From contig CM070505.1 in assembly GCA_036346375.1 (NCBI GenBank), positions 53,256,626-53,320,625 on the forward strand: a stretch of DNA of 64,000 nucleotides, in the 5' to 3' direction. This document shows, in pieces, positions 44,838 through 56,900 of the stretch (positions are counted from its first letter, which is position 1; every line of letters begins with the position of its first letter). The stretch comes from Guadua angustifolia. Its lineage: Eukaryota > Streptophyta > Magnoliopsida > Poales > Poaceae. Under the pieces are notes generated by a model. It searched no databases, had not been told where the DNA came from, and saw only the letters and a program-made list of their open reading frames with translations. The position numbers and the translations under genes were made by a program.

Positions 44838-46330
44838 GAAGCATCTATGCCTCAATTCTTTTGTGTGGTTTTGATAATTAATGACAATCAAGCCTTGTGC
44901 ACTAACATTTGCTTTGAGAATGTCAAAAGGTAATTGGTCCTTGTCTTGGAATATGTAAAGGTGTATCATGTAGCCATGTTTGAAGTCAAGATCAAGACAA
45001 GGTATAAAGATTAATGTTTCATTTTATAGCATTTTGCCGATCTCGGTGTTGTAGAGAGATCGGGTTGCTAGGAATAGTCGTCGTACTATCAAGAGGGATT
45101 TGATTAGTAGCTTTAATTTTAAAAGGTGCATATAAATGGCTCAATAAATTTGATAGCTCATTTTGCATTAAACAATTTGTCTTGAAATCCTATCTTCAGT
45201 GTTCAAGCTGCACTACAGAAGTTTCAATGTGGCACTACCGATTTAGTCGGCAGTACCGTCCATATAACTGTAGTAGCTTTTTAACAGAAGGCATGTTTTC
45301 GTTGCATCTAGAGGCCGGCACTACCGGAGTTTTGGTGCGGTAATGCCGTATTGAGCGGTAGTACCGCACATTAAACATCAGTAGCTTTTTAACAGAGAAG
45401 CCAACTTGCCCTAACTTAAATTGCGGCGCCACTACCGGTCATTATTAGTGGTAGTGCCGGTCTTGGGGGGAAATGTAACGGCTAGATCCCAGTGCATTAA
45501 ATGCACTGGGTTAGCCGTTGAAGCCAAGGTCGGCACTACCGGCCCTTAGAGGGCGGTAGTGCCAGGCTAGCTATTTTTAATGAAAGTTTACTGTAACGAC
45601 TAGTTTGGCTTGTGGGGAGTTATATATACCCACCTCCCTACCTGCATTAAAGCTGGTTGGTTGACTCCATTTAACATATCCTATGCTCAAGCAAAACTCT
45701 CCACTCTAAAGTGTATTCAATTCTTGATTTTTGAGGTTCGGGAGAGAAATTTGAGTGCATTGCATTATTTGAGCCATTTGAGAGTACTCTAGAGTCTCAA
45801 GCAAACATTAAGTTTATTAATCATGGAGATTGCTGCTTCCTAGACATCTTGGAGGCGAGTGGTATCGGTGATCTTCTCAAGGAAGCTTGTGAGGATGCCC
45901 GATCGGTTGTGAAGGCTAGGAACTTGCCTACCCAAAGTGGGGAAGAGCTACCACAAGTGGTCGAGGAAGGCTCAAACGGGTGGAGCCGGCTTGAAGAAGT
46001 TCAAGTCACCTCAACGTGGAGTAGTAGAGACCAGCAAGTCTCCGAGACCACGGGATAAAAATCTTTTCTATTGCTCTCTTGTGGTTTGCATTTACAATTC
46101 TCATGCTCAAATTATTCTTCTTGTTTGTCAAGTATGTTATGTGTGCTTAGATTATCTTCTTGCTCATTCTTGAATTGCTAGAGAAATTGAAAATCACTAG
46201 CGACTTAGTTGTAAAATTGTAGAAAATTACAATTCGAGCATAGTGATTTAAATTAATTGCAATTATAGTTGAAAATTTTAGAAACCTCCTATTCATCCCC
46301 CTCTAGTTGGTTATCCTTGATCCTATAGAT
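44838..46330 (+). repeat. R3 LTR-like 3' end with hairpin cluster
   Basis: Starts TGAAGCATCTATGCC directly after a purine tract. Holds paired GGCACTACCG/CGGTAGTGCC words forming hairpins (45231-45258, 45315-45348, 45425-45460, 45532-45563) and a long hairpin at 45477-45519 (arms AACGGCTA...CCCAGTGCAT and their complements, TAA loop). Ends near CCCCCTCTAG at 46312. I did not find a second copy, so the LTR identity is inferred from the purine tract and the R1 parallel. Confidence 0.5.
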
Positions 46331-47013
46331 AGTCGTAATTCGATGCAGTGTAGATTGATACAAGGAGAGAATCCCATTCAGCCTTGAAGAGCTTTGTGCT
46401 TCCAACTCTGACGTGCTTTATGGTGCAGCTGTCTTCGAGTTTGATTGGTGCTTGATGCTACAGCGGTCTTCAAGTTCACTGAGCAAATCCTCCAAGTAGT
46501 AAACCTCCTGCTGCATCTTCCTCACTTGAATTCATATCTCCAAGGAATGTTCCTCCATTGCCATTAACAACATGGAACAATATAGCTTGAGTAGGGCCCA
46601 CTTCATATGCCTAAGACCCTTGTCAAGCCTCAGTGGTAGCCCCCACTAGGTGTACCAGAGTTAATCCGCTGTAGGAGCCCATCGACGGCGGTCGCGGTTC
46701 CCATGGTGCGGTGGTTTTGGGGAAAGCGGTAGAGGGAAGGGGATGTTCGGCTTTGGAGAGACTCTTGCTGACAATGAAGTGCTATGCCCATAACCCCTTA
46801 GGATTAGTTTTAAAATTCACCCACCAAACCCAAGAGTTTGTATATATCTCAACAACTAGGACCAAGAGTCCAATTATATCTCAACAATTATTTCCTCGAT
46901 CTAATAAGGAAAAAAGTGATTGCATAGCTGGGGAGTAGAGACACCACACTCGATACACTCTTTGTATGATTTAACGACAAAACCAAAGATGACTATTTTG
47001 TCAATAAAGTTTA
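46331..47013. other. Unclassified intergenic sequence
   Basis: Single-copy-looking DNA with no convincing gene. A 75-codon plus frame at 46711-46938 has no recognisable features. The last few hundred bases become AT-rich. Confidence 0.4.
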
Positions 47014-47200
47014 GGCCTATTTGGGGAAGCTGTAGCTTTTTCTGAAAAGCTACCTTTTGGCTTTCTAAGGTAAAAAGCGGCTATAGCTTTTTATAAGAGA
47101 CCATTTAATAAATAATTAATTTTTGCTTAAAATTTGAGCTGTTTAGGGGGCTTACTAACTTTTTAGAAGCTGAAGTTGGCTTTAAGCCCCCAAACAGGCC
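47014..47200. mobile_element. MITE-like element (187 bp)
   Basis: Begins GGCCTATTTGGGGAAGC and ends with the complement of GGCCTGTTTGGGGGC, giving 13-bp terminal inverted repeats with one mismatch. The interior is rich in AGCTTTT/AAAAGCT words and can fold on itself. GGCCTGTTTGG termini are common among grass hAT- or Harbinger-type MITEs. The flanks (TTTA left, CTTTA right) do not give a clean duplication, so the superfamily is left open. Confidence 0.65.
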
Positions 47201-49075
47201 CTTTATCTCTATGAACCTCACAATATTTTAATTATGTTATAAAAAAATGGTATTTTGTACTGCCTATATACCCTAAAATGATGGATTTAGGTTATCGTTT
47301 CATGAAAAGATAGCTACACTCTCTCTGCTCATTCCCTCCTCCCTACCTCAGCAAAAATTCTAAGTGGTAAAATTTACACAACTAACATCACACCAGAATT
47401 GTTTCTATGAGAAGAGGGTGATATGGAATGACATTGTGTGGTTGCATGCTGAGGTGGCTTGTTGTAACAAGTGTTACTCGGAGCAGGAGTCTTGTTGATT
47501 AGTCAACTGGGGTCGATCAACAATAGTAAAGTAGTAACAGATGGTGACCGGAGAACCGAGAATTGGTCAGTTGGTGTGTGCACCAGGTGAAGCGTATGAG
47601 CTTTCAAGTGTGTGGATTGAAATCTCATCGATCTCTCACAAGATCTTGGTGAGATCTCGCTTACCGGACGTGGACAAGTTTTGAAATGCCGGCCGGAGTG
47701 AATAACTTCAAAGAATTTGAGTTGCTATATCTCAGCAAGATCTCACCATATACCACCGAAATCTCGGCCTTATAATCCGGAATTTGATATTTGATGACCG
47801 AATTAGACTAGAAATTGATCAATAACTCTTAATGATGTCATATTGAATGAAAATTTGTAGAAAAACCAAATTTTTGAGACATTTTTTAAAAAACTGTAGA
47901 AACATTGTTGGATTTTTAAAAAATTATACATACTTTATAATAATGTAAAAAAGTTGTGGTACCATCTTAAAAAGTGTATAATAATATAGAAAAAATTCAA
48001 AATATTTTAAATTCATTTGTTATCTTTAAAAATAAAAATAGATTGAATATAATTGAGATACTAATATTGTCGAATTTTATAAATTTTCTCGAGTGTGATC
48101 ATGATCTAAAATTTTTAGGAGATATTATAAATTTCCCTAGAACCCTTTTCAAAAGTTTTAAAAAATTTAAACATATTTTGTTTGCTCAATCAAAAATTAT
48201 AAATTGTAGAAGCATGCACTCTAAAGTCCAAGAACTTTGTAACACTGTCACAATTTTTAAAAAAATCATTAGGTTTAATCTTGATGTAAAAAATTGATGG
48301 GAATATTATGTATGGTTCATGACTAACAACAAAAATTTTCAACATTTTTGTGTGCTAGAACAATGCCAAAAAGTTGCACAAAAATTGTCGTTCTTGTGAC
48401 TCAAACCCAAGCTGTATGGTTTGCATGATATGGATTTTACCAACTAGGATAGAACCAATGATGAATGACGGTCTTGAGTAATTATTCCATTTATCTATAC
48501 AATACTCACTTGTTTTCATGCTACCTCAATCATGCACTACACACGCAGCTCACTTTACTCTCTGTCTCTCACAACTCACCAGCTCCTCCCGAAAAAACGA
48601 TTGCCCTCACTATCCTCCTCCCAATCCAGCCAAAATCTGGCCATCTCCGGTGAGGAAGGAGTAAATCTCGGGCAACCGAGCCGAGATCTCGGTCAAAAAT
48701 AGCGAGATATTGGCCAGCCGGTGGCAAATCTTGGTAAACAATTTTTTTATGCTGTGAAATCTGGGATATTTTCCATACAAATGTTAGCACCTTACTTTGC
48801 ATCAACCCAGAATATTTTAGTTATTTGTTCTTCATTGTCTAATTGGATGGCATATTGATTAGATGGATTATCACTGACATGCTATTGAAAATGCTTCACA
48901 ATATTGTAGCTACCTTAATAATGCTCCTGCTTCACAATATTGTAAGCTACTTTAATGCTTCACAAGTAATTTTTGCAATGTTGAAGTGTGTATCCAAGAT
49001 TAGTTGTTAAACAATCTACTTGTCCAAAGAAGACACGCGATTCTTTTTGCACAATTACTAGATGATGATGATGGA

Positions 49076-49134
<59 letters not shown>

Positions 49135-50430
49135 TCATATATATACATATATACACTATATATATATATATATATATATGTTTTGTAAATGGCATGAATG
49201 ATCAATGCATAATTCTATGTTTTGTAAATGAGAATACCTTACTTTTGAATTAAACCAGTGCACTACCATGTCATGCAGTACTAAATCTTTTTTGTTCCGT
49301 TGCAAGTTCTCGCGATGGCAGTCAAAATACTGCCGAAATTTCTATCTTCACGAATTGATAATCATATAAATATTTTATGGCAAGGTTAATTATGCATCAT
49401 GAACATCCAATCAAAATTTCAAAATTTTCTAACATACTTTCAACCATTTTCCATCCGAACATAACTGTTGTCCGAATTTTTAAAAATCCCTCGAGCTTCG
49501 CCATCACCTAAAAATTTTATGAAAGATTAGTGATGTGTTAGAATAATGCATAAAAAATATCAAATATACATAACGTGGTTTGTCCCATTTTTCATTTGGT
49601 TCAAAATTGCTGGTCAGTGTTATATCAAGACAGTAGCAATGTTTGAATTTTCAAAAATTCCACAGGCTTTATAATTATCTAAAATTTTTATGGCAACATC
49701 ATCAATGTGTCAAAAATCTCAATAAAAAATTTCAAATTTTTTGACTTTGTTTCGACCGGATTTCATGCTGTACAATTTTGCTAATATCTCGACAAAACCG
49801 GCTGAGATCTTGGTTCTACTGATGGAAAAAAATGAATTTGAAAATCCATTTTTTGCATTTCATCTGGAATTTGTCTAAAATTTCTAAATCTCACCAAGAT
49901 TTAATTCTCTGGCCACCTCCAATATTTCGAGCAAAAATGAGATTTCAATCCTTGTTCGAGTGTGTTCGAACATGCATGCTCAAATTTCTATTTGAGCTGG
50001 TGTCTTGGGTGAAAAATAAAATAAAAAGTAGGTACAAACACACGTTTGCGATCAGTAGGACTACGTGTTCCCTCACTTCGAAGGCTTTGGGACCTCTACA
50101 ATATTTTCTTGACGTGTGTAGTGGACATGCATGCGAGCGTGCGTGTGTGTTCTTGTAAACCTCAAAAAATAGATGGTGACAGAGGGCACCACGTGTGCGA
50201 GCAACAGTTAGGTTATGCTCTGCTCACATCTAGGTAATGGGTTGTGTCTTTTTGGACTGGCTTTAGACACAGGCACCGAGCAAGGCCCAAGGTACGGCAC
50301 GACAAGGTTGTCTTTGGGCCAGACTAGTACGTCATGAATGATGGGTCATGCCAAGCTTAGAAACTCAAAAAGATGGGCGACACGGCATAGCATGATCAAC
50401 TAGGCTATACCTAGGCCAGCCTAGCACGAA
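47201..50430. other. AT-rich unclassified repeat-like region
   Basis: No gene recognised. Runs of AAATTTTTAAAAAT-type words alternate with GAGATCTCGG/CCGAGATCTC words (47640-47770, 48660-48730, 49785-49815), suggesting one old repeat from about 47450 to 49960. Open frames at 47974-48297 and 49832-50158 are AT-biased and lack domains. The end (50240-50430) has CACGGCATAGCATG-like words I cannot place. Confidence 0.4.
49079..49180. repeat. AT/TA dinucleotide microsatellite
   Basis: Uninterrupted (AT)n at 49079-49125, an ATAC/CACA-containing spacer, then (TA)n at 49157-49179. Confidence 0.97.
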
Positions 50431-50439
50431 AGTGGCCAT

Positions 50440-50880
50440 TTCATAAAAAAATACTATCTATAGTGATGAGGACATTACTTTCTTAGATACACATAACACT
50501 CCTCCACAAGATGCTAGTCAAGGACCTTTGACAAGAGTATGTGCACGATAGTTGAATTATTAGGTGAGCTCGTTTCTCAAAATTCATAATTTTCTTATTG
50601 AGGATGGATTGCTACCTAAGTCATATGATATTATTCTACTCAGAAACCATGGTGAGGGGAGCAACACTACTACCACAAAAAGTCCAGGTCGATCCTACTT
50701 TAATTTCAGTCCAATTTGGAATCAGCCTAACAGCACTGAATTAAAATGTCATAACTTTCACATACAAAGTCTGTTGAAGGTGTGTGAGTACTTAATTGAA
50801 AGCTTACGATGAGATATTTTCAACGGATCTGGCCCCACTATCAAATTCATTTTCTACACATTACAATCGTTAAAGAGAAG
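50440..50880 (+). pseudogene. 3' end of a gypsy pol plus 3' untranslated region
   Basis: Pieces such as ARFSKFIIFLL in one frame and NFLIEDGLLPKSYDIILLRN in another resemble the C-terminal tail that follows integrase in non-chromodomain grass gypsy elements; X1 has NDIIDYIVLRNFGED at the same place. After 50660 comes the untranslated stretch with AAAATGTCATAACTTTCACA and ATTGAAAGCTTACGATGAG words typical of that region, ending in AAAGAGAAG before the LTR. Confidence 0.55.
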
Positions 50881-51376
50881 TGCTATGCCACTTTTACCAT
50901 TGGGCTTTGGCCCATGTAATAGGAAGGCCCAAGAGGGACGCCCAGGAGGTGTCCATGTCCGTGTACACATCTTGTCCATACCTCTGTTAGATCCTTATTT
51001 AAGTTAGCCGAGTTCCCTTATGAGACTCGAGTTTTGTTTAGTTGTAGTTTTCCTTAGTGAAACTATTTAGTATTCTCTTGTTCGGTTAGACCAAGAGAAA
51101 TAATGTGCTTTTAAACCCCATATTATTAATACTTCAATTATATTTGTAATTTCAAATTGCTTTTGCTTTGTTTTTGCTTGTTCTTCAGTTGCTTGTAGGA
51201 ATTGATCTTCATGATAAGATCAATCGAGTTTTGGCACGGTTGATAACAATTTGCAGTTTGGTTTAGCGATTACTTGGTGTCGGTCATGTTTCAGTTGGTA
51301 GCCTAGATCGTGAAGGTCGTATCCACAAATCGAGAGTGATCCTCCTCACCAAAAGATCGGGTCTCCATAAGCTTCA
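50881..51376 (+). repeat. Gypsy LTR with internal sequence on both sides
   Basis: About 496 bp, starts TGCTATGCC after a purine-rich tract and ends near CTTCA. It is followed closely by a primer-binding site. Ends are placed by the TG...CA rule and by neighbours, so they may be off by a few bases. No second copy was noticed in the window. Confidence 0.55.
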
Positions 51377-51381
51377 TTAGG

Positions 51382-51393
51382 TGGTATTAGAGA
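51382..51393 (+). other. Primer-binding site after the 50.9-kb LTR
   Basis: TGGTATTAGAGA matches the Met-tRNA site TGGTATCAGAGC at 10 of 12 positions. Confidence 0.7.
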
Positions 51394-51930
51394 TTTCGTT
51401 GATCGGTGAGAATTTACAGTTTTTCTAGTAGTAGATTCGTTTCTACTCACCTAGAGTCTAGAAAATTGTTACAAAAAATTACCTTACCCAAACCCTTTGA
51501 GCCTTTATTGTTTTTCCTTTCAGTTTACATCTTCGAATTGCATGTTGCATCATTGTGTCTTATTACTGGTCTTATTGTCTAGATTGGTCTGGTTTTGCTT
51601 GCTGTTCTCTATCTAGGTTTGTGCCGCTACCAATTCTGGCCACTGAGAGTCCTTCTGTTGCGTCCAGAAAAAGAAAGAAATTGATTCAGTTGCGTTCTAT
51701 TTGGAAAGAGATCAATTTGGACTATCATTTTCCTACTGTCTGGGTTAAAAAATCAGAAGTTAAAACAAAGAAATTACTTACAATGACTTCCTTTTCAAAT
51801 TCACTACAATACTTCGTCGAGCTAGTCATACATTCCCCAAAGAATTCAATAGAATTTGGATCGCCGTTGCTTTACTTCCCCTTCTACAAGATCAAGGCAT
51901 CAGGAATTACAAATTGAAATTACGGCAAAT
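51394..51930 (+). other. Gypsy 5' leader remnant
   Basis: Leader-type sequence after the primer site. The 120-codon open frame 51555-51917 contains ASRKRKKLIQ and then diverges. CGTCCAGAAAAAGAAAG is a word I associate with leaders of this gypsy group. No gag core follows; the element is cut off at about 51930. Confidence 0.45.
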
Positions 51931-53948
51931 ACTTCATATAAAATGAATGGACATATATGCTTACAAGAGAATAGCTATCGGCAACATAACTTCGAGACCT
52001 TCTTTGGTGAAGCTTGACTTGACCCTAATTTTCTTTGTTCTTCTCACAGGTTCGCTGAAATGAAGATACAATAAAGCAGTCAGATTTCAGATGTCTCATC
52101 CGCAAGTCATACTACACATATGAGTACATGCTCCTTTTGATCTTGTGCCTTAAGTCGATCCACTTTTCAACTAATTTTCCTCAATCATATTTCTTTATAT
52201 TTGGCGGCGGGCCACTTCTAATAATTACTAAGGGATAAAGGAGACTAAGAGAACAAAATTAATTTCAAAATAGACCACCTTCAAAATTATGATTCCCCAA
52301 AATGTACCTTAAAGTTTAACTTAAAAACAAATTAGAGCAATGTGACTTTAGCAACTTAATTTTACCAATATTTGTGGCATATACTTACTAGTATGGTATA
52401 ATTGCGTTCTGGTGAAATAAAATTACATGTAGAAGCAAAATTAATAAGCAAGGATTGCATAGAAATGCAACAATGTAATGCATCATGGTAAAGAAAGATT
52501 AGTTAACCTAAGAAAACATACTTTTGTAGTTTCTACCACCCTAGCAGTACCAGAATCTCTTACTTACAATTTCTATTCTAGAGAAAATGTATACTCTTGT
52601 ACTTGAGAAGAATCTTAAAAAACTGCACAGAACATCTAGAAATCTTTTCAAGGTTATCTACAACTAAAAAAATGAAAAGAGGTGTATTACCCTTGATTTG
52701 GAGGGAGGGGGGAGTGGGGGAAAGGAAGGTCTCCAAGATCCCTCTCACATTAGAATTGAGGAGAATGGAGGATTCACAGCCTAGATTTGGAGGTTAGATC
52801 TGTTCTTGTATAGGTATGGTGCTGAAGGAGATTTGGGGGAGAGAAGGGGCTATGGTGGTGGAGGTTGTAAGGTTGAGGAGGCTGACTAGAGAGAGGTGAA
52901 TAGGCGGTTGTCAGTGTGTTTGTGCCGGACAGTATTTGTTCGAGTGTATAACCGAGTTTTGGTAGGGAGGTCTTCGCAGCTGTGTCACTCTCGGCTCTCT
53001 TCTCTACTCTCTTCAAGTGGTGAGCAGGACAGGAAACTCAAGAACACAAGGGAGCACACAAGGAACACACAGGATTTACCTAGGTTCGGGCCCCCAATGC
53101 GGGTAACAGCCCTATGTCCTGCTCAAGCTCATGTTGTTCTAGTATTCTGCTTACTCTTCGCTGTAAGCTGATCGACTGAGCGAGCTCAGTGATCCAATCC
53201 TTAGAGTTTCGACCGACCTCCCAGCCTCATGCACACTAGCGCCCATATATGCTCCCGGGACTAGCTAGGGCAGGCAGAGGGAGTAGTTTTACATTAATTA
53301 GATTAAATGTATCTAGACTGTCGCTACTGTCCCTCAGAGCCTCTTTGTCTACGCCGTATCTTGACGCCGCCTGTCTTCGGACGGCCCGAGAGGAGGGGTT
53401 CGGATGCTACAAGACAAACGCCTTGTACACGCGTCACCCCGTTTGGCCTGGGGTGATGTAGATGGAACGAGAGTTGGTGAAGCTGGGGGACATATCATCA
53501 TGACGTCAGGGAGCCACGCCCATTTAATGGCCTTCAGGCGCACTACAACGGCTCCCCGCGAATTGAATAGCCCCCATGCGCATTTAGTGGCTCCCATGCA
53601 CATCTAATGGCTATGATACGTTGTGATCCTGGCGATTGCTTCGAGCAAAAGCCTCCCAGCCCTGACTGCGTGGTCGGCTGGTAATGGGTTGGCTGTTCGT
53701 CGGGCAGTCACGTGGCCTGGTCGCCCGATTGCTCGTCGGGTGGCCACGTGTCCTGATCTTTAGCGATCGTGATCTGGTCGCCTAGGCACAGGACACAGTC
53801 ACCAATGACATGCCGAGTGACCGCGTGTCTGGTCACTGAAATTTGGGACTGGTCGGCCACCAAGCCTTTCTTCAGTATGTTGAGTCCTTTGCACAGGACC
53901 TCCTTCTCTTTGTATCTTGTGTGCGCGGTACCACCTGGCGGCGGTGGA
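51931..53948. other. Mixed unclassified sequence with an LTR-like segment
   Basis: 51931-52860 shows no gene. 52861-53180 contains GATTTACCTAGGTTCGGG followed by CCCTATGTCCTGCTC, words that recur in LTRs of grass retroelements lying in minus orientation. 53180-53948 is GC-richer with repeated GTCGGGNGGNCACGTG-type words (CACGTG at 53711, 53745). Boundaries and family cannot be set from the sequence alone. Confidence 0.35.
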
Positions 53949-56900
53949 TGTCGGGACCCGAATTCGCAATCCGAAAACCCTCTATGTTTTTGGCACTATT
54001 CCCAGGATCAGTAGCTAGTGCCCACAGTTAACAAAGATGAATATCACAATCATACACAACGGATTAATAAATAAAGAATTCATATTTTAATATAACATGT
54101 TGAATAACCTTAAGGTCAACTCACAATTGTGAAGCCTAGATGGCTTCAACTCAGAGTAAAACGAACAACAGCAGAACGAAGAACGTCGGTGAATCCCATC
54201 AAAATACCACAGGCATTTGACAAGGTTCAACTCCTAGATATTAGCCTTCTTGCAGAACTTCTCCTTCTTCGAAGACAAAGACTTCTCCTCAACTGGTGAT
54301 GTTTTGTTATAGCAAGGGTGAGTACACAACCGTACTCAACAAGTCATGCCTGAGAATGCGTTCTATTACTACATGCATGGCTTATTCCAAAGGAATGGTG
54401 AATGGTTCTTTTGCAATGAAGCAGTATTCACAAATAATCATAATAGATAGAAAAGCAGTAAAACAAATAATACCCATAATAAATTTCGTAATCATTCTCA
54501 AGTAAAGCATTTCTCATCCTTAACCAATTTTCATATCACATTGTCCACATTCTCAACCTCATTTTTATCAAAATCTAACCCTTGACTGTAATCCCCGAGC
54601 AATGTCTAATACCGTGAACACGGCTATTCGAATAGTTTTTACACTCTGCAGAGGTTGTACACTTTACCCACAATATACAATCAACTCACCACGTCAGCCG
54701 TGAATCGCCATACAAGAGTATGCGAATGAGCGATCATAACAAAACCTTTCAGAAACTTCTAGCTCAACCTAGGAACCTCTCCGGGTTGCCTTCACTATCA
54801 CTTCCCTCACACTGAGCTGAAATATAGGACCGACGAACACCGTTGGATAGGGTACCAAGCCGCAGCACAGGCACACTCCCCCATACAGTTACCCAGTGTA
54901 ACTACCACCCCGAGGTATCAAAGGTGAGATATCAGAATCCTACTAAACTAGGTCTTCCCATTCAGACATGTGGTTGTACGAGTGACTCAGGTTAAAGGCT
55001 TGCAAGGTGAAGTCCTTAACTGACCAAGACAAGACATCCTTCTCTCAAAATTAGCACACAGCCCTCACAACACTCAACCCTCCCAAATGCCACAATGGCC
55101 CACCGCATAAAGCCATTTGCCACTTGTCCCGATCTAAATCCTTTACCACCCGGTTGATTATTGCGCAACACAATGCCAACAACAACTCAACATCCATGTA
55201 GAACCACTTGGTTCCACATATCAACATCATCGTGTGGCAACACGTCACACCATTTCACAAACACATTTCATAATCCATTAATCAGTATTATCCTTTTATT
55301 TTCAAAAGACATATGTTGCGTGGCATGGCTAAGCAATTATACACGATCTAACCAACCCACGTTGGCAAGTAATAACAACCAACTATTAATCAACCATCTT
55401 AGGGTGACAAATGAATTATGGCATACAAATAATCATGGCAAGGTGATATTAGCAATTGGGTTGAATATCTAATCCCAAATTAATTTAAATCATTTTAATC
55501 TTGAACTAGCATGCAATAATTTGAATCAAAGTAAATTTGTTAAACTGGGAACAATATGATCAAAGCACAACTTGCCTGGCACTTGCTATAAACTGCTCTT
55601 TACTCTTTATAATTGATGTTCGGCTTCATCAACCTTTGGCTCCTTGAATCGAATGCTTCGACTTTCTCGTCCTTCAGCTACTTCGGGTAACTTCTGGACA
55701 ACACGTCTAACGACAAAGAAGCACAAATACAACAAAACTCAAAAGGCAAATCAAATAAAATCCAAATTAATATTAGATTGGTACTGAACGGAAGGGATTG
55801 AACTTAAGAACTTAGATTCGATCAAAGATCAGATGAAAGAGAACAGGCTTTTAGAAGATTTATCGAGAAGGTTACGACTGATAATTAGGAAAGAACGGAG
55901 TATATTTCAGGGAATATCCTTCAAGATTAATTAACTCAATTGGACAGATATTGCCATATGGGCAATGGTGTATCAACCAAGTCCATGAATGATTTCCCAA
56001 TCAATGGTAGATTAGATTTCAAAGATAAGACAAGAACAAGTGGGGTCAACATCTACTGTGATTCAATAAGGGGTTCGGTCATACATCGATGAAAAGGCTC
56101 GATGGTGACAAGACGGCGATGATGAGAAGACGGGCTAAACTCAATGTGATAGAGCTAGATCACATCAAGGCGATAGAAAAGATGATGATATCGCACTAGG
56201 GCCTTTACTTGCATGCACACATGTGATGAGAGCAAAGCGTTAACGACGCGACGTTAATGATGAAACGTTAACAGCGGAACGTTAACGATGAAACGTTAAC
56301 GGCGAAACATTAACGGCGAAACGTTAACGGCGGGACGTTAACGATGGAACGTTAACGGCAAAACGTTAACGATGAAGGTGAAGCATTAACAGAACACATG
56401 AGATTACAAGGTGGCGACCATCGGTACAATGGTAGGACAGCGAGGTCATGACATGGCTCATGTTTGATTTGCGACCTGTGGGGTACACATATCGTGACGC
56501 AACGACAAAAGACGACAGGTAGATACTAGAATATGGCTTTGATGACAACTGGGAATCAAATGAACTTCACCGATGGGCAAAATAGGAAATATTGATCTAC
56601 TGGACACAATGGCATGGCCACGACAAACCAAAATGGTTGGCGGCACAAGACGACGCGCGGCGGTGGCAAAAAGGCGACGGTAACGAACATTAAAAATTTC
56701 GGTAGATGCAACAGCAAAGGGTAAGTGTCCATCGTGTAGAACGCGACGAGACGAACTCAACAGTATAGGCGGATTTGGCGGCGACCCACTGAATTGATCA
56801 CAAACTGCCCATGAACGGCTCTTGGAGCTAATAGATCAAACGATCATAACTATTAAGGTATTGCATGAAACCTAACCAAATTTTACAGAGAGCTATCTGG

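Larger units (their letters stand above)
42169..46330 (+). mobile_element. R3: gag-only LTR-type retroelement, relative of R1
   Basis: Begins at the junction with the G1 LTR. A leader with CT-rich DNA (42230-42420) precedes a gag-like gene (42776-44221), AT-rich 3' sequence containing TTTTAGGGGGGGGGG (44636-44650), a second purine tract AAAAAGGGAGAAAT, and an LTR-like end from about 44838. The end finishes near 46330 in a TATTCATCCCCCTCTAG word shared with R1. No 5' LTR or primer site is recognisable, so the left part has been lost or recombined. No pol is present. Confidence 0.55.

Noticed and set aside
48960..49253. Open frames on both strands over 49.0-49.25 kb
   Set aside because: They are translations of the AT/TA microsatellite (poly Tyr-Ile), not genes.
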